Below, piece after piece: positions 45,766 to 56,396 of a stretch of 62,000 nucleotides of DNA. Within the stretch, counting starts at the first letter, position 1, and each line of letters begins with the position of its first letter. The notes below the pieces were generated by a model, which worked only from the letters and a program-made list of their open reading frames with translations, was not told the DNA's origin and did no database searches. The stretch is from assembly GCF_030272615.1 (NCBI RefSeq), contig NC_081414.1, positions 305,309,164 to 305,371,163 of the forward strand, read 5' to 3'. This DNA comes from Cryptomeria japonica (lineage: Eukaryota > Streptophyta > Pinopsida > Cupressales > Cupressaceae). The translations under genes were made by a program, and so were the position numbers.

Positions 45766-46572
45766 TGTTGGCATTCTACACTCTTATGAGAATAGTTGAT
45801 GTTGTCATTGATGGAAACCATATGGAAAGCTTCTGAAATTCATCTGATAAGCCACCCACAGTTATTGACACCGGCAATAGACATCTACATACACTGACAG
45901 GCACTTCACTGGCAACGACACCAATACATACCAACACTCTAGCCGACAGGGAATAAAATTTTGTTTATTGTATTTTAATGTAATTATCTTTTGTAAAGAT
46001 GGCATGGTACATTGTAATAGACTCATATATGTATGAGATTTTGTAAATCATTATGTGTGGAGAATGAGAGAGTAAGAAAATAAAAAAGGGAAGGATGTTA
46101 TATGCAAATGCATAAGGCAAATTTTGTATAAGGGTTTGGTTATAGAATCTTAAACTGGTACTTAACCTGGCATAGTTGATGCTGATTTGAAGCAGCACAT
46201 TGTATTGGATTTCATAATCCACTTTTGTAGTCAGTGTGACTCTTATTGAGCAATGAGCTCTAGGCAGTTGGCCTTCCTGCATGTGTAGGCCCCTCATTGT
46301 AAGTAATATTTATTCATTGGCCAGTGAGTGAATATTGTGGGTCACAAATCCCACCGAGGTTTTTACCACACCAAGTTTCCTTGTTAAATATCTTGTGTTA
46401 TGGTGTGTTCTCTATGCTGTCTTTGTTATTCTTATTTTCTGCATTAATTCTTATTTACCGATACACTATTTTGGGATGCAAAGTTCTTAATAAGTTTAAA
46501 TATTTTGCTAACTGGTTAGATACTGATTCACCCCCCATCTCAGTATCTTTGGGACTTCCATTAATCCTAACA
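45766..46572 (+). repeat. 3' LTR of element A
   Basis: 807 bp, TGTTGGCATT to CCTAACA, followed directly by CTTCT. It pairs with 22593-23402. Confidence 0.95.
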
Positions 46573-46577
46573 CTTCT

Positions 46578-47145
46578 AAATCCCAATGTAAACATCCCTC
46601 TTCATACTCCAAATCCATTTTAGGTCCTTTTATTCCAAATTCAAAGCCTTCCTTACTTTCATCCATCTTAGGACCCTACATTCCTCCATCGCCTATCCAT
46701 ATGTCCTCTAGCTCACAATCTAATTACCCTATCTTAAATAAAGATCAACAAAGGCACACATCTATGAGCACCTTCCAACCATCTACCTACATCAACCTAT
46801 CCAAAAGACCTTTGCATCATTCCTATTCATCTATGAATACCATTCCCTTTCCCTTTGGAAGCAATTTGGATGTCAAGCATAAATTCCACAAGTCCAAAAA
46901 TCCACTTACATCTAAAGATCAACACGTCCCATCTAAAAGACATGTCAAATCAAGAAAAATATGATCCAAAAGTGAAAAGAAATATTTTCTTTGGAATTCG
47001 TGCACATTCTACAAAATCAGAGGGCCAAGACATTGAGAAAGTAAGGGTCTAATGGGACTCGAATGATGAGGCTTCAACCATGTGGGATGATGCTTTGAGG
47101 TTGACAAATTTGTACCGCTACTTGTTTGTAGGCTTCCAAGAGTAA
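46578..47145 (+). pseudogene. Element I Ser/Pro-rich ORF, part 3 with conserved-looking C-terminus
   Basis: Continues the phase of 21332-22592 after removing the nest. It reads SILGPFIPNSKPS, MSSSSQSNYPILNKDQ and KRHVKSRKI, then after a frame change near 46950 YDPKVKRNIFFGIRAHSTKS and WDSNDEASTMWDDALRLTNL, then YRYLFVGFQE and TAA at 47143. The Trp-rich end looks like a real protein end, but I do not recognise it. Ten bases later a purine tract and an LTR start follow, so this is the last ORF of the element. Confidence 0.55.
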
Positions 47146-47155
47146 GGTTTAGTTC

Positions 47156-47831
47156 TAGGGCGGAGGATGTAATACCCTTCCATGCTTGCTTCCTATTTTT
47201 GCTTCTATTGAACTCATGGTTGACTCTATGTGTGTATTGTGTTCCTTGGATGTATGTGTGGACATATTTATTTGATTCATGTTGATTCTATGTTTTAGGA
47301 CTAGATGATGTTTATGCAACTTATTCATATGAGGACATATTAGTGATATTAGGGTTTGATGCTTATGATTTCTTAATGCCTATATGTGAGATGATGTATT
47401 ATGCTTATGATGGATTATGATTTACTAACATGTGTTTCAGGTGATTCTATTGGAGGATTGATTATGATTACTAATGCTATTTTTAGATGTATATATGGAT
47501 ATATATGTTGTTTAGGTGTTTTTTTTGTTTTAGTTGATGTAGGTACTAGGCATCGACTCCACTTGGCTTCATAGGTCTGAATGTGCATAAACAATCCCCG
47601 ATGGTGGTATATGGAGATAGCATTAGGACCAAGTGACCTATCCCTAACCATTGTCCCAAATTAGGGAAATAACCTTGGCTTTGAGTTTACCTATTCCAAT
47701 TGCCACAAACATAATGTTTGTATCCCTAAGTAAGTTAGATTTGGTTGTGTGGTATTTGATGTTTTAATCTTGGCAATGTTTATGTGTTATATTTTTAATA
47801 ATATTTATGTTGTTAGTAATATCATTTATAG
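47156..47831 (+). repeat. Purine tract and start of the 3' LTR of element I
   Basis: TAGGGCGGAGGA (47156-47167) is directly followed by TGTAATACCC (47168), a common LTR start in plant gypsy elements. About 660 bases of LTR-like AT-rich sequence follow until copia element E begins at about 47832. The matching start of a 5' LTR was not found near 18736, so pairing with that primer site is inference. Confidence 0.6.
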
Positions 47832-49832
47832 TGTAAATATTTTAAGGAACACAAATGAACCACTAAGAGGGAGGTGAATCAATGGTAACTCAAAATTTGA
47901 ACTTTTTAAAAGATTAAATCTCTAAAAACAAAGATCAAGCAACTTTGAGAAAAGATACTAAAAATATCTACACACAAACATAGAAACAAAACCCATAACA
48001 CAAGATATACGAGGAAAACCCATGATGGGGAAAATCCTCGGTGAGAAATATTGCTAGATTCTTATGCTCTAATCCAACCTCACAATGGAAAGAGTTTGAT
48101 TACAAAGTTTATGGGAACCAACCCAAAGGAGCACCAACCCCTGATATGAGAACCCACTCAGATGATTACAATAAAGTAATATAAGTTACAAATTGAATAC
48201 CTCGTTACAAATGATGTTTTGTAGCACGTCGTGTTTTCCACACCTGAAACTGAATCTGCTCTTTTCTGCTTACAAGCTTTGTCTTCTACTCTCCAATATT
48301 CTTGAATAACTCACTGCACTCTGTCTTGTCTTTGTGTCATCTCTTCTAATCTCTACCCTAATCATATTTCTGATCTGTGATTTTTTCTCTCTCTTCTCTC
48401 TGCTTCACTTGATGTGAATTACACATTGTGATGTTTACACATACTCTCTCTATTCTTCACACTCTAATTTCATTGTAGAATTCATTAACCTTACACACAT
48501 AATCCTTTGCTGACATGCATCCTCTTTATATACATTTCATTTACCTCCACAAGCTCATCCAAAATATATATCATCACAGATCAAACAAAAAATAGTTTGC
48601 ATCATTATCATGCAACATGATCTGTACAATTTATTATACTACATTAGAATCATTCATTGAGTGGGTTTGCATTTTTTTCACATCATAGAAAATTTGTCCC
48701 ATGCTGTAATTATCTAATTGGATCTTGTAAATCACACAACAAAATGAAATATGATGAGATTTATACAAGTCACTTTCTCCAAAACATCTTCATCCTTAGG
48801 TCAAAAAGTTCTCAACATGCTTATGTAGACTGCCTTTGTTTCGACACCATGGACTACTTTTGTGTTAGCATCATCATCTCCAGAAATCAAAGAAAAAATG
48901 GTTTGGTGAAACTCCCATCACATTTTCAACATCACCGAATACCCTATGGGATGACGGGACTATGCACCATCTTCCACTTGCCCCACAAGATCATTTTTCA
49001 TTCATCTTCTTGACTGTGGGCTGGCAGGGTGCTTTAATTTCTTTTGTTTTAATTACCCTACGAGGTCATTTCTATTTAGTTTTCTAATTTCTCCTTAGTT
49101 TTCCTAATATGGGATAGAAAGGGATGCCATTTACTTCATAGTTATGTTACCCCCATGAGACCAATTCACTTTAACTTTACTCATTGTAGGATAGCGGGGG
49201 AACCTATGGTGATAAAATGATGTGAAATCTACCCATCTTCTGACCAACCACCTTAGTCAACACAAAAAGTTGATATGTGCAACAACAACCATCCTTTGAT
49301 CTCAAATTGTGCATGTAGTGATAAATGTTGATGTGTTGCATGTGGATAACATAGTGGGATTACTTTACTGTAACAATCATTGTATTTGACCTCTACATCC
49401 AATCTGCTGATCTTCCTCTGAGACACTCATCATCCTACATTTCTATCCCATGCATCATATCAATTTTTGACATCATAATTATGTTACCTCGTGAGACCAT
49501 TTCACTTCAACTTTACCTGTCGTGGGAGAGTGGGGGAACCTATGGTGATAAACATGATGTGAAATACACTCATCTTTTGACCAACCACCTTAGTCTACAC
49601 AAAAATTTGACTTTTGCAACAATGACCACCCTTTGATCTTAGGCTATGAATGTGATGATAAACACTGATGTGTTGAATGTGGACTACACAGTGGGATTAC
49701 TGTACTGCAACAATCATTGTCTTTGACCTCTACATCCAATCTATTGATCTTCCTCTGAGACACTCATCATCTTGCATCTCTGTCCCATGTATCACATCAA
49801 TTGTTGACATCAATGACAATCTAATGCCAACA
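47832..49832 (-). repeat. 3' LTR of copia element E
   Basis: About 2 kb, from TGTAAATATT (start inferred) to ATGCCAACA on the plus strand, next to purine tract AAAAGGGGGAGAT (minus, 49833-49845). The family is that of the solo LTR at 1208-3743. It has the shared CACTAAGAGGGAGGTGAATC block near its start, a promoter-like TATA box (minus, GTATATAAAG, 48524-48533) and a 336-bp tandem duplication. Confidence 0.75.
49137..49808. repeat. 336-bp tandem duplication inside the element E LTR
   Basis: Units 49137-49472 and 49473-49808. Shared marks 336 bases apart include 'aacctatggtgataaa', 'ccaaccaccttagtc' and 'ttcctctgagacactcatca'. Copies differ by scattered substitutions and small gaps, so the duplication is old or was inherited by the family. 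Confidence 0.85.
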
Positions 49833-51373
49833 ATCTCCCCCTTTTACATTGACGTCAACCACACCTTATTTATCCCCCTTTGAAAACAATGGCAAAGGGT
49901 AGGGTATCCAACCTCGATCATCTTCTCTTCCTAGCACAATAATAATATTTGCAATTAGTTTGTTTACTCTATTCAATAGTTCTCCCCCCCTAAGAACTAT
50001 AAAATATATGCTCTTTTAAGTGCTGAAGGAGGAATGGACAACACCCGACCTCAGTCTCAGATATTCAAAAATATCCTTAGGCAGAGTTTTTGTAAAAATA
50101 CTAGCCACTTGCTCACCAGTACTTACATATTCAACTTTGACTTCTTTTTCAGCTACCTTCTCCCTCAATAAATGATACTTAATTTCTATATGTTTTTTCC
50201 TTGAGTGCATGAAAAGGTTCTTTGAGATGTTAATTGCACTTGAATTGTCACATTTTATGGATATAGGATCTGCATAATCTATTTGGATGTCCTTAAGTGT
50301 TTGCTTCATCCAGAGAACCCGTGAACAAAATGTAGTAGCAACTATGTACTCTATTTCAATAGTAGATAAAGAGATGGATTCTTGTTTCTTGTTGTGCCAT
50401 TATACTAATCTACCAGCAAGGAAGAAGCCACCACCACTAGTGCTCTTCCGATCATCAATGCATCCTACCCAATCTGCATCTGTGTAGGCTTGCAAAGTAC
50501 AGTCATCATTCTTTGGATACCACAAACCATAATCAAGTGTACTTTGCAGAAATCTAAATATTCTATTTATAACATTTACATGTGATTTCTTTGAGGAAGC
50601 TTGAAATCTATCTTCCATGCACACTGCTTGTACAATGTCTAGCCTAGAGGCAGTTAGGTATAGTAAAATTCCAATCATTGACCTATACATGGTTTGATCA
50701 ACTTTAGGTGACTAGTCATTTTTTCTTAACTTGCATGCAGTCACCATGGGGATACTAACAAGCTTGCAATCCTCCATTTCAAACTTTTTCAACATATCTT
50801 TAGCATACTTGGTCTGGGAGATGAGTATACCTTTGTCTAATTGTGATATTTGCAAACCAAGAAAGTAGGATAACTCTTCTATCATTGACATTTCAAACTA
50901 TGATTGCATCCAATCAACAAATTCTTTGCACAAGATGTCTTTATTTCAAACAAAGATAATATCATCTACATAAACAATAAGTATGATCATGAGATTACCT
51001 TTAGATTTAATGTATAACTTGTTGTCAACACATCCCTTTTTGAATCCTTGTTGATGTATATATTTGTCTAGCCTAGAGTACCATGCTCTAGGTGCCTGCT
51101 TCAACCCATACAATACTTTTCTTAACCTGCATACAAAGTCTCCTTTCTCAGAAGACTTAAACTCTTCAGGTTTCTCAATATAGACTTCTTCAAGATTACT
51201 ATTCATGAATGCACATTTTACATCCATTTGATATACCTTATAGCCTTTGTGTGCTGAAAATGCTAGAAACAATCTTATGGCCTCAAGTTTGGCAACAAGA
51301 GAAAATGTCTCCTCATAATCTATGCCCTCTACTTGTAAATATCCTTTGTAGACTAGTTTAGCTTTGTTCTTGT
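49832..51373 (-). pseudogene. Copia element E: pol C-terminal half (reverse transcriptase and RNase H)
   Basis: Reverse transcriptase blocks [59 protein letters not shown] and an intact catalytic box IVYVDDIIF, then LQISQLDKGILISQTKYAK, TASRLDIVQAVCMEDRFQAS and YTDADWVGCIDDRKSTSGGG. RNase H follows with SIKCDNSSAINISKNLFMHS and EQVASIFTKTLPKD, ending at about 50014. The frame has several stops. It stops abruptly at 51373, where element D was inserted; gag and integrase are not in the window. Protein and LTR differ from copia-1 and F, so it is a second copia family. Confidence 0.9.
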
Positions 51374-51690
51374 TGTCACAAAAGTTTGCACCTTGTGATG
51401 ATCAGACTTGATCATCAACCTTGTGAAATATTGAATCAACCTCTCAAGTGTGGGACCTTGCACTATTGTGAGGTTGAATCTCCAAAGAAGGCCAACTCCC
51501 TTTCAATTTGATGCAAAATGCTGGACCAACCCAACACATGAAAGTCTAATCTATTGATCTGATAAGGAAAAGGGAGAAAGAGGGATGCTTGAAAGAGGAA
51601 AAAAGGTTCACACCTAGATTGAATATTGATCTTCCTACCTATAACTACATATGGCATTAACAAAACCCACCCAAAGCATACACAAGTTTC
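51374..51690 (-). repeat. Element D 3' LTR, portion verified against its partner
   Basis: Aligns with 56080-56396 (for example GTGTGGGACCTTGCAC and ACAAAACCCACCCAAAGCAT). The LTR runs further right, but its inner end cannot be fixed because the partner copy is cut at about 310 bases. Confidence 0.85.
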
Positions 51691-53900
51691 TATCTAAATA
51701 TGTTATCTGAGAAAAGATGAAGGTTAGGATTCTTATGTGATACAAAGGGAGTTGACAATTAACTCACAAATTGCATTCAAAGATGGATTCAACACAATCA
51801 TCTATGAATGAGAAAAATAAAAGAGATGCATTCATAAAAGAAGGTGATAATTCACATGGAATTGAAAGAATTGAATCTAGGTAAAATAGACAAGCTTTAT
51901 TAATGTAGGGCAAAGAAATTTTTACAGGGCATAGAAAAAAAGAATTCGTATGATAGAAAAAGAAGAAGATGCTGAGGAAATATAAAAAAATTGCCTTTAT
52001 AGCTAAGGCATAACTCAAAATTGAACCTAGCTGGAAACCCTAACCCACCTAGGGTTAGGTTACCAAAAATATACAAGAGGGAAGATAAGATCAGATTGAT
52101 TGATCTGATGGCGTGTTGAATTCGGCTATGAGAACATCCTCTGCCTCTGGAAAAGAAAAATCCTTGCATGCAAAGGGGAGATCTTTACGTAGATGCACAT
52201 GTAGGGAGAAATGTCCTCATATCGCATTGAATGAGCATGGGCGGTGTTTGAAATTGGCTACAGAGGTATGGGGAGGGACAATCATCTCCTGAAAAATCAA
52301 GAAAATTCTGCATTAGGATCGCGTCTCAAAAGGCCTTTAGACCCATAAGTCTTCTGTTTACAATAAAGAGCCACAAGTGGCATCCGAAACCGGGCACAGG
52401 GTCATATCTAGAGTAATGGAAAGAAAATCCGGTGGTTGGATGAAATCGGGTTGAGAACTAGGTACCGACTGAACCAAAAGACTTGTCTTGACCATTAGGT
52501 CGATAACTACCCATGTAGAGGGATTTAAATTTCTAACATGCCCTTCCAGTTTGACTTTGGGCATTGGATCTGCCATCTTGTGCAAATATGGACTCATGGG
52601 ATGACATCAAAATCTCCTAAAAAGAGTTCAACAAGATAAAAAAGCTGCTTTGTTGCCCCCAAAAGTCAGGTTGAAAAGGTCTTCACAATTTTGCAAGCCG
52701 CACCCACCACAGTCTCCTACATTGTCAAGACAAACTGCTTCGGCAAGACCCAAAAATCATTGTGTCACTAAGGGAAAGCTAAGATGAAAAGGCCTTTACC
52801 ACTGAGGACCCACCACATCAGTCACTATTGTTTCCTTGCAAGCTTCCTTAGAACCCTAAAAATTCACCATGGGATGGTGGGATGACTTTCGCTTCTCTCT
52901 ATTTCTATCACGTGCCCATTTTCCTTCCTCCCAATAGCATCACTTATCGCCCTGTCGAACAAAAATGGAACATTAGGATAGGGAAGAAAAGAGGAAGTAT
53001 TCTTGTTCGACGTGACAAGGCGATAACAAATAAACCCTTGCCAACAAATTCATCCCCTTTATCATTTATCGTGTTGTCATACAAAACTGGAATATCAGAA
53101 TAGGAAACAAAAGAGGAAGTTTTCCTGTCTGATGTGATGAAGCAATAACACCCTTTTTCAGTTGGTAGTAGGTAAAAGGGGCCAATCCCACTATGGACTT
53201 AGGACCCTTCAAGCGATGAACTTATGTGATTTGACCACCATGATTGGTCAACCCAAAAATAGAACATGGAGCTTGAATAGATGCAAGGGAAAAAAGACCC
53301 CTTCTACAAACTGCTAACAAAAATGCGCATAACACGTAGGTTATGGGAAAAAGCATTGAATTTCTTAGATTGGATCTACAGCTAAGTTGATAGAAAAGGG
53401 TCAACATTTTAGTGACTCAGAGGGGGCTCTAAGCCTTCTTAGGGGGAGATTAGATGTCTAAAGAGTATCCATTGGGCATAGAGTCACAAAAGGAGAACAA
53501 AAAAGGGGACCCTCCCTACATTCGTAAAAGATCAAAATTTGGCCAATCTGAAGGGACTACCCTATGCATGAGCACTTATGGAAAGAAGAAGAACATAACT
53601 TACATATATTCACAATATTTATAGAAGGATCTATAAATACCTTAAGCACATGCTTTGAGATGTATGCCATTGACTACAATGAGGAGACCTTCACCATTTA
53701 GCCTAGCCAAGTTGAAAGAATTAGCCTCCTTGCAACCTATAATCACATAGGGGCCACTCCATATGGCATCAAATTTTGAGTGCCTACCTAGTTTTTCTTT
53801 GTTAGCATCCTATTTTAGGATAAAATATCCAACTTGGAAGGTAAAATATCCAACTTGGAAGGTCCTCAAAATGGATTTCTTGTCAAAGTATCTCTTTACC
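51691..53900. other. Element D interior or LTR without a recognised gene
   Basis: No protein-like frame of useful length. It contains a 122-bp duplication at 52939-53160 and a small dyad AACCCTAACCCACCTAGGGT (52036-52061). Nothing else stands out. Confidence 0.5.
52939..53160. repeat. 122-bp tandem duplication in element D
   Basis: Units 52939-53060 and 53061-53160 share ATCACTTATCG or ATCATTTATCG, then TGTCGAACAAAAATGGAA or its variant, AAAGAGGAAGT and GATAACA. The second unit is shorter at its end. Confidence 0.75.
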
Positions 53901-53929
53901 TATCCCTGATGGACATATAAGGTCTACTT

Positions 53930-54330
53930 GGCTCTCTCTCTAAGATGGGATAGCAAGAGCATCCCACATAGATACATTGATGCTGACCCTATTCATCCGT
54001 TCAACAATATTAAAGGGGATGGCAACCTTAGTAGGGACCTTTGTAGCAACAAGGTCCATTCTTGATATTATAGGAACCTTAGGTGACTCCCATTGCATGA
54101 CCTTTTGAGTCAAATCCCACTCTTTATTTGGAGCAGCCACTTTATCAGGGGTCTTTGGCCTTGTAGTCTTTATGGAATCCTATGGAGTTTAAGCTATTGT
54201 GGTAGAAGAAATAGTAGGGTCCATGGCCTTCTTTATTGATCTTGTATTGTTGGCCACATTTTCCCCACTATTTTGATTTATTCCACATAAATCAGCCTCC
54301 TGCCAATTCATAAAGGTTCTATCTCCTTGT
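53930..54330 (-). pseudogene. Element D protease-flanking remnant
   Basis: The minus strand reads KEWDLTQKVMQWESPKVPII and MNRVSINVSMWDALAIPS, a pattern seen between gag and protease in some plant gypsy elements. No Asp protease triad is visible, and the frame ends near 53940. Confidence 0.45.
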
Positions 54331-54899
54331 GGATGACCTGAACAATCAACAAATTGTTGTTTTTCTGATGTTGCTAGATTGAGAACTCACCATTATTGCA
54401 TGCGACTTGATTATGTGGCTAATTGCATGGGACACACCAATTTTTTTCGGAAAAAGAGGTCATGACATAAGTCAATCGTTCACAAAAATTCTTAAGTGAA
54501 TTCCATGTGCAAGTATGTATAAGCACATCACATGACCCCTCATTCCCTAGCCAAGGTGCAATAATTATCTTTTGACCATGACCAACAAACTCGAATATAG
54601 TTAGTACACAAGTAAATCCAAGTTATGAGATGATGAGAAATAATATTGATAAACCTATTCAAGAAAAGCAATGCTAACAAAATATTTGATGGAGTTGAGT
54701 AGCATTTGTCCACTGGTTTTGCCCTTGGAAATTAGATCTGTGCTACTGATAATTTTGATTTTGGAGTTGATAAGGCCTACAGTTAGCTTATAACAATTGT
54801 CTCTTGATTGAAACTAGTTCATTCCCAAATCCTTGCATTCACTGGTCCATCTTTTGATCCATTTTTTTTCCATTGAGGTTTCTAGTAAGTTCTGCAACT

Positions 54900-55842
54900 C
54901 CCTAATCTCTGAAGATAATCGAGTTGGTGCAGGTGTGAGAAAATGGCTTGCTGATACCATTGGTATTGGTGCTAAAATAGGCTACTGGGTAGGAGTTTCT
55001 TGAAATAAGGGAATCAGAGGCCAAGGAAACAACTTTCTTTCCTGGATTAAGCAATTTTTTCCCCTTATGGTAGTATCATATGCCCCTGGAAGATTATCTC
55101 CTCCTATAGATTGAATCATTGCAACTATGTCATTATTCAAAGCCCTAAGAAAATGCAAGAAAGCATGGTTTGATGAAGGCTTTATCGATGATGGGATTCT
55201 ATCCCATATCTTTTGAAATTTATAGTTGAAGTCTCCCATGAACTTATGGGGTGCTCTCTTGATGGTTGTTAGCTGCTCAACCAGTAAAAATGGTCACTTT
55301 CGTCTTCAAAGTGCTTGCACAATTTCTTCCCTAACTCATCCCAATTATGAATACAGTTAGGAGCTAGTCTTTATACCATTGAAGGGTGTTTACCTTGAAT
55401 TAGGAGGCATGAGGCCTCACTACCACATTATCTTTAGTGACATCAAACACAATGCAGATGCTTGACACATGTTGGATGTGTTCCTCCAGGAAGGTAGATG
55501 TCTCTCTTATGAAATATGGAATAACCTTCAAGGCTGCTACTGGAATATGATTTTTTGGGTAAGAACTAAGGGGTTGTCACCATTAAAGGTGACAAATGCA
55601 TGTGCTCTTGGCACTTCCATAGTAAATAGGGGTCTGTTGATATGGATGACAGGGCCTTTAGGATGTGTTAATCTTAGGGATGGTGGGGTAGAAAGAGACC
55701 TTAGGGATGTAGGTGATTCTCCCTGAGTTCCCCTAATAGGTGACAATGAACGTCTACCCCCTCTTCTTCTAGAACTAGAACTTGAAATCTCAAAGAATTA
55801 AAAATTACCTCTAGAAGATGCTCTAGTTTGAATTCTTGGCAT
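54900..55842 (-). pseudogene. Element D gag
   Basis: From ATG 55842-55840 (MPRIQTRASSRG), with a basic, Ser-rich N-terminus and a PKGPVIHINRPLFTMEVPRA block. After a frame change come IPVAALKVIPYFIRETSTFL and NTLQWYKD, and after another KFQKIWDRIPSSIKPSSNH and FLRALNNDIVAMIQSIG. LQWY and MGDFNYKFQ correspond to the ALxWYxxL and the following helix of Ty3/gypsy gag. At least two frame changes and several stops are present. Confidence 0.75.
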
Positions 55843-55972
55843 GGAATTGGCAATTGGTCATCACTAAGAGCTGAAATTGATCCTTAGAGTCACCAAGTGC
55901 TGAATGTGATTTCCTCCAAAGGTCGATTTGCTAAGAGTAGCACAGAATCCTTAGCATGAATATTGAGATGGG

Positions 55973-56071
55973 GTCCCACCGGGCATGCCAAACACTATGG
56001 TATGACCAGTGGCTTGAAATGGGACTGCATTTTTTCTTGAATGCTTTAAGCTTGTCCCACAAGGCATGCCA
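55973..56071 (-). other. Element D primer-site region with duplicated motif
   Basis: The minus strand reads TGGCATGCCTTGTGGGAC a few bases from the 5' LTR (56054-56071), and again TGGCATGCCCGGTGGGAC at 55973-55990. The pair differ at two bases and lie 81 bp apart. The first is the likely primer site; the second looks like a copy of it. It recalls a decayed tRNA-Asp site but I would not insist. Confidence 0.5.
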
Positions 56072-56079
56072 AAAATCAT

Positions 56080-56396
56080 TATCACACAAGTTTGCACCCT
56101 ACGATGATTAGAATTGATCATCAACCTTGTGAAACATTGAATCAACCTCTCCAGTGTGGGACCTTGCACTGTTGTGAGGTTGAATCTATGGAGAAGATCA
56201 ACTTCCTTTCAATCTGATGCAAAGAGTTGGACCAACCCAACACATGAAAGTCTCATCTATTGATCTGACAAGGAAAAGGGAGAAACATGGATCCTTGAAA
56301 GATGAAAAAAGGTTCACACCTAGATTAAATATTGGTATTCCTTTCTATAACTACACATGACATTAACAAAACCCACCCAAAGCATATACAAGATTC
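56080..56396 (-). repeat. Element D 5' LTR fragment
   Basis: Starts TATCACACAAG (expected TGTCACA) and is cut at 56396 by the start of element F. Confidence 0.85.

Larger units (their letters stand above)
22593..46572 (+). mobile_element. Element A: non-autonomous copia-like LTR retrotransposon (host of a nest)
   Basis: LTRs at 22593-23402 and 45766-46572, initiator tRNA-Met primer site at 23405, purine tract at 45751-45765, and a perfect CTTCT target duplication (22588-22592, 46573-46577). Without the 18.9-kb insertion of element B it is about 5.06 kb. It encodes a gag remnant with coiled coil and four zinc knuckles, and a second unknown ORF. No protease, integrase or reverse transcriptase is present. 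It would depend on an autonomous copia relative for movement. Confidence 0.95.
51374..56396 (-). mobile_element. Element D: gag-only gypsy-like LTR element, interrupted
   Basis: Left LTR from 51374 (TGTCACAAAAG), right LTR 56080-56396, about 310 aligned bases before element F cuts in. The inside holds minus-strand gag and a protease-flanking remnant but no polymerase or integrase. It interrupts the copia element E reverse transcriptase frame. The rest of its right LTR and of E must lie beyond F, outside the window. Confidence 0.8.

Noticed and set aside
52036-52061. Head-to-head telomere-like repeats (CCCTAACCC...GGGTTAGG)
   Set aside because: Only about one and a half units each side and not the plant TTTAGGG unit; most likely a chance dyad in an LTR or leader.
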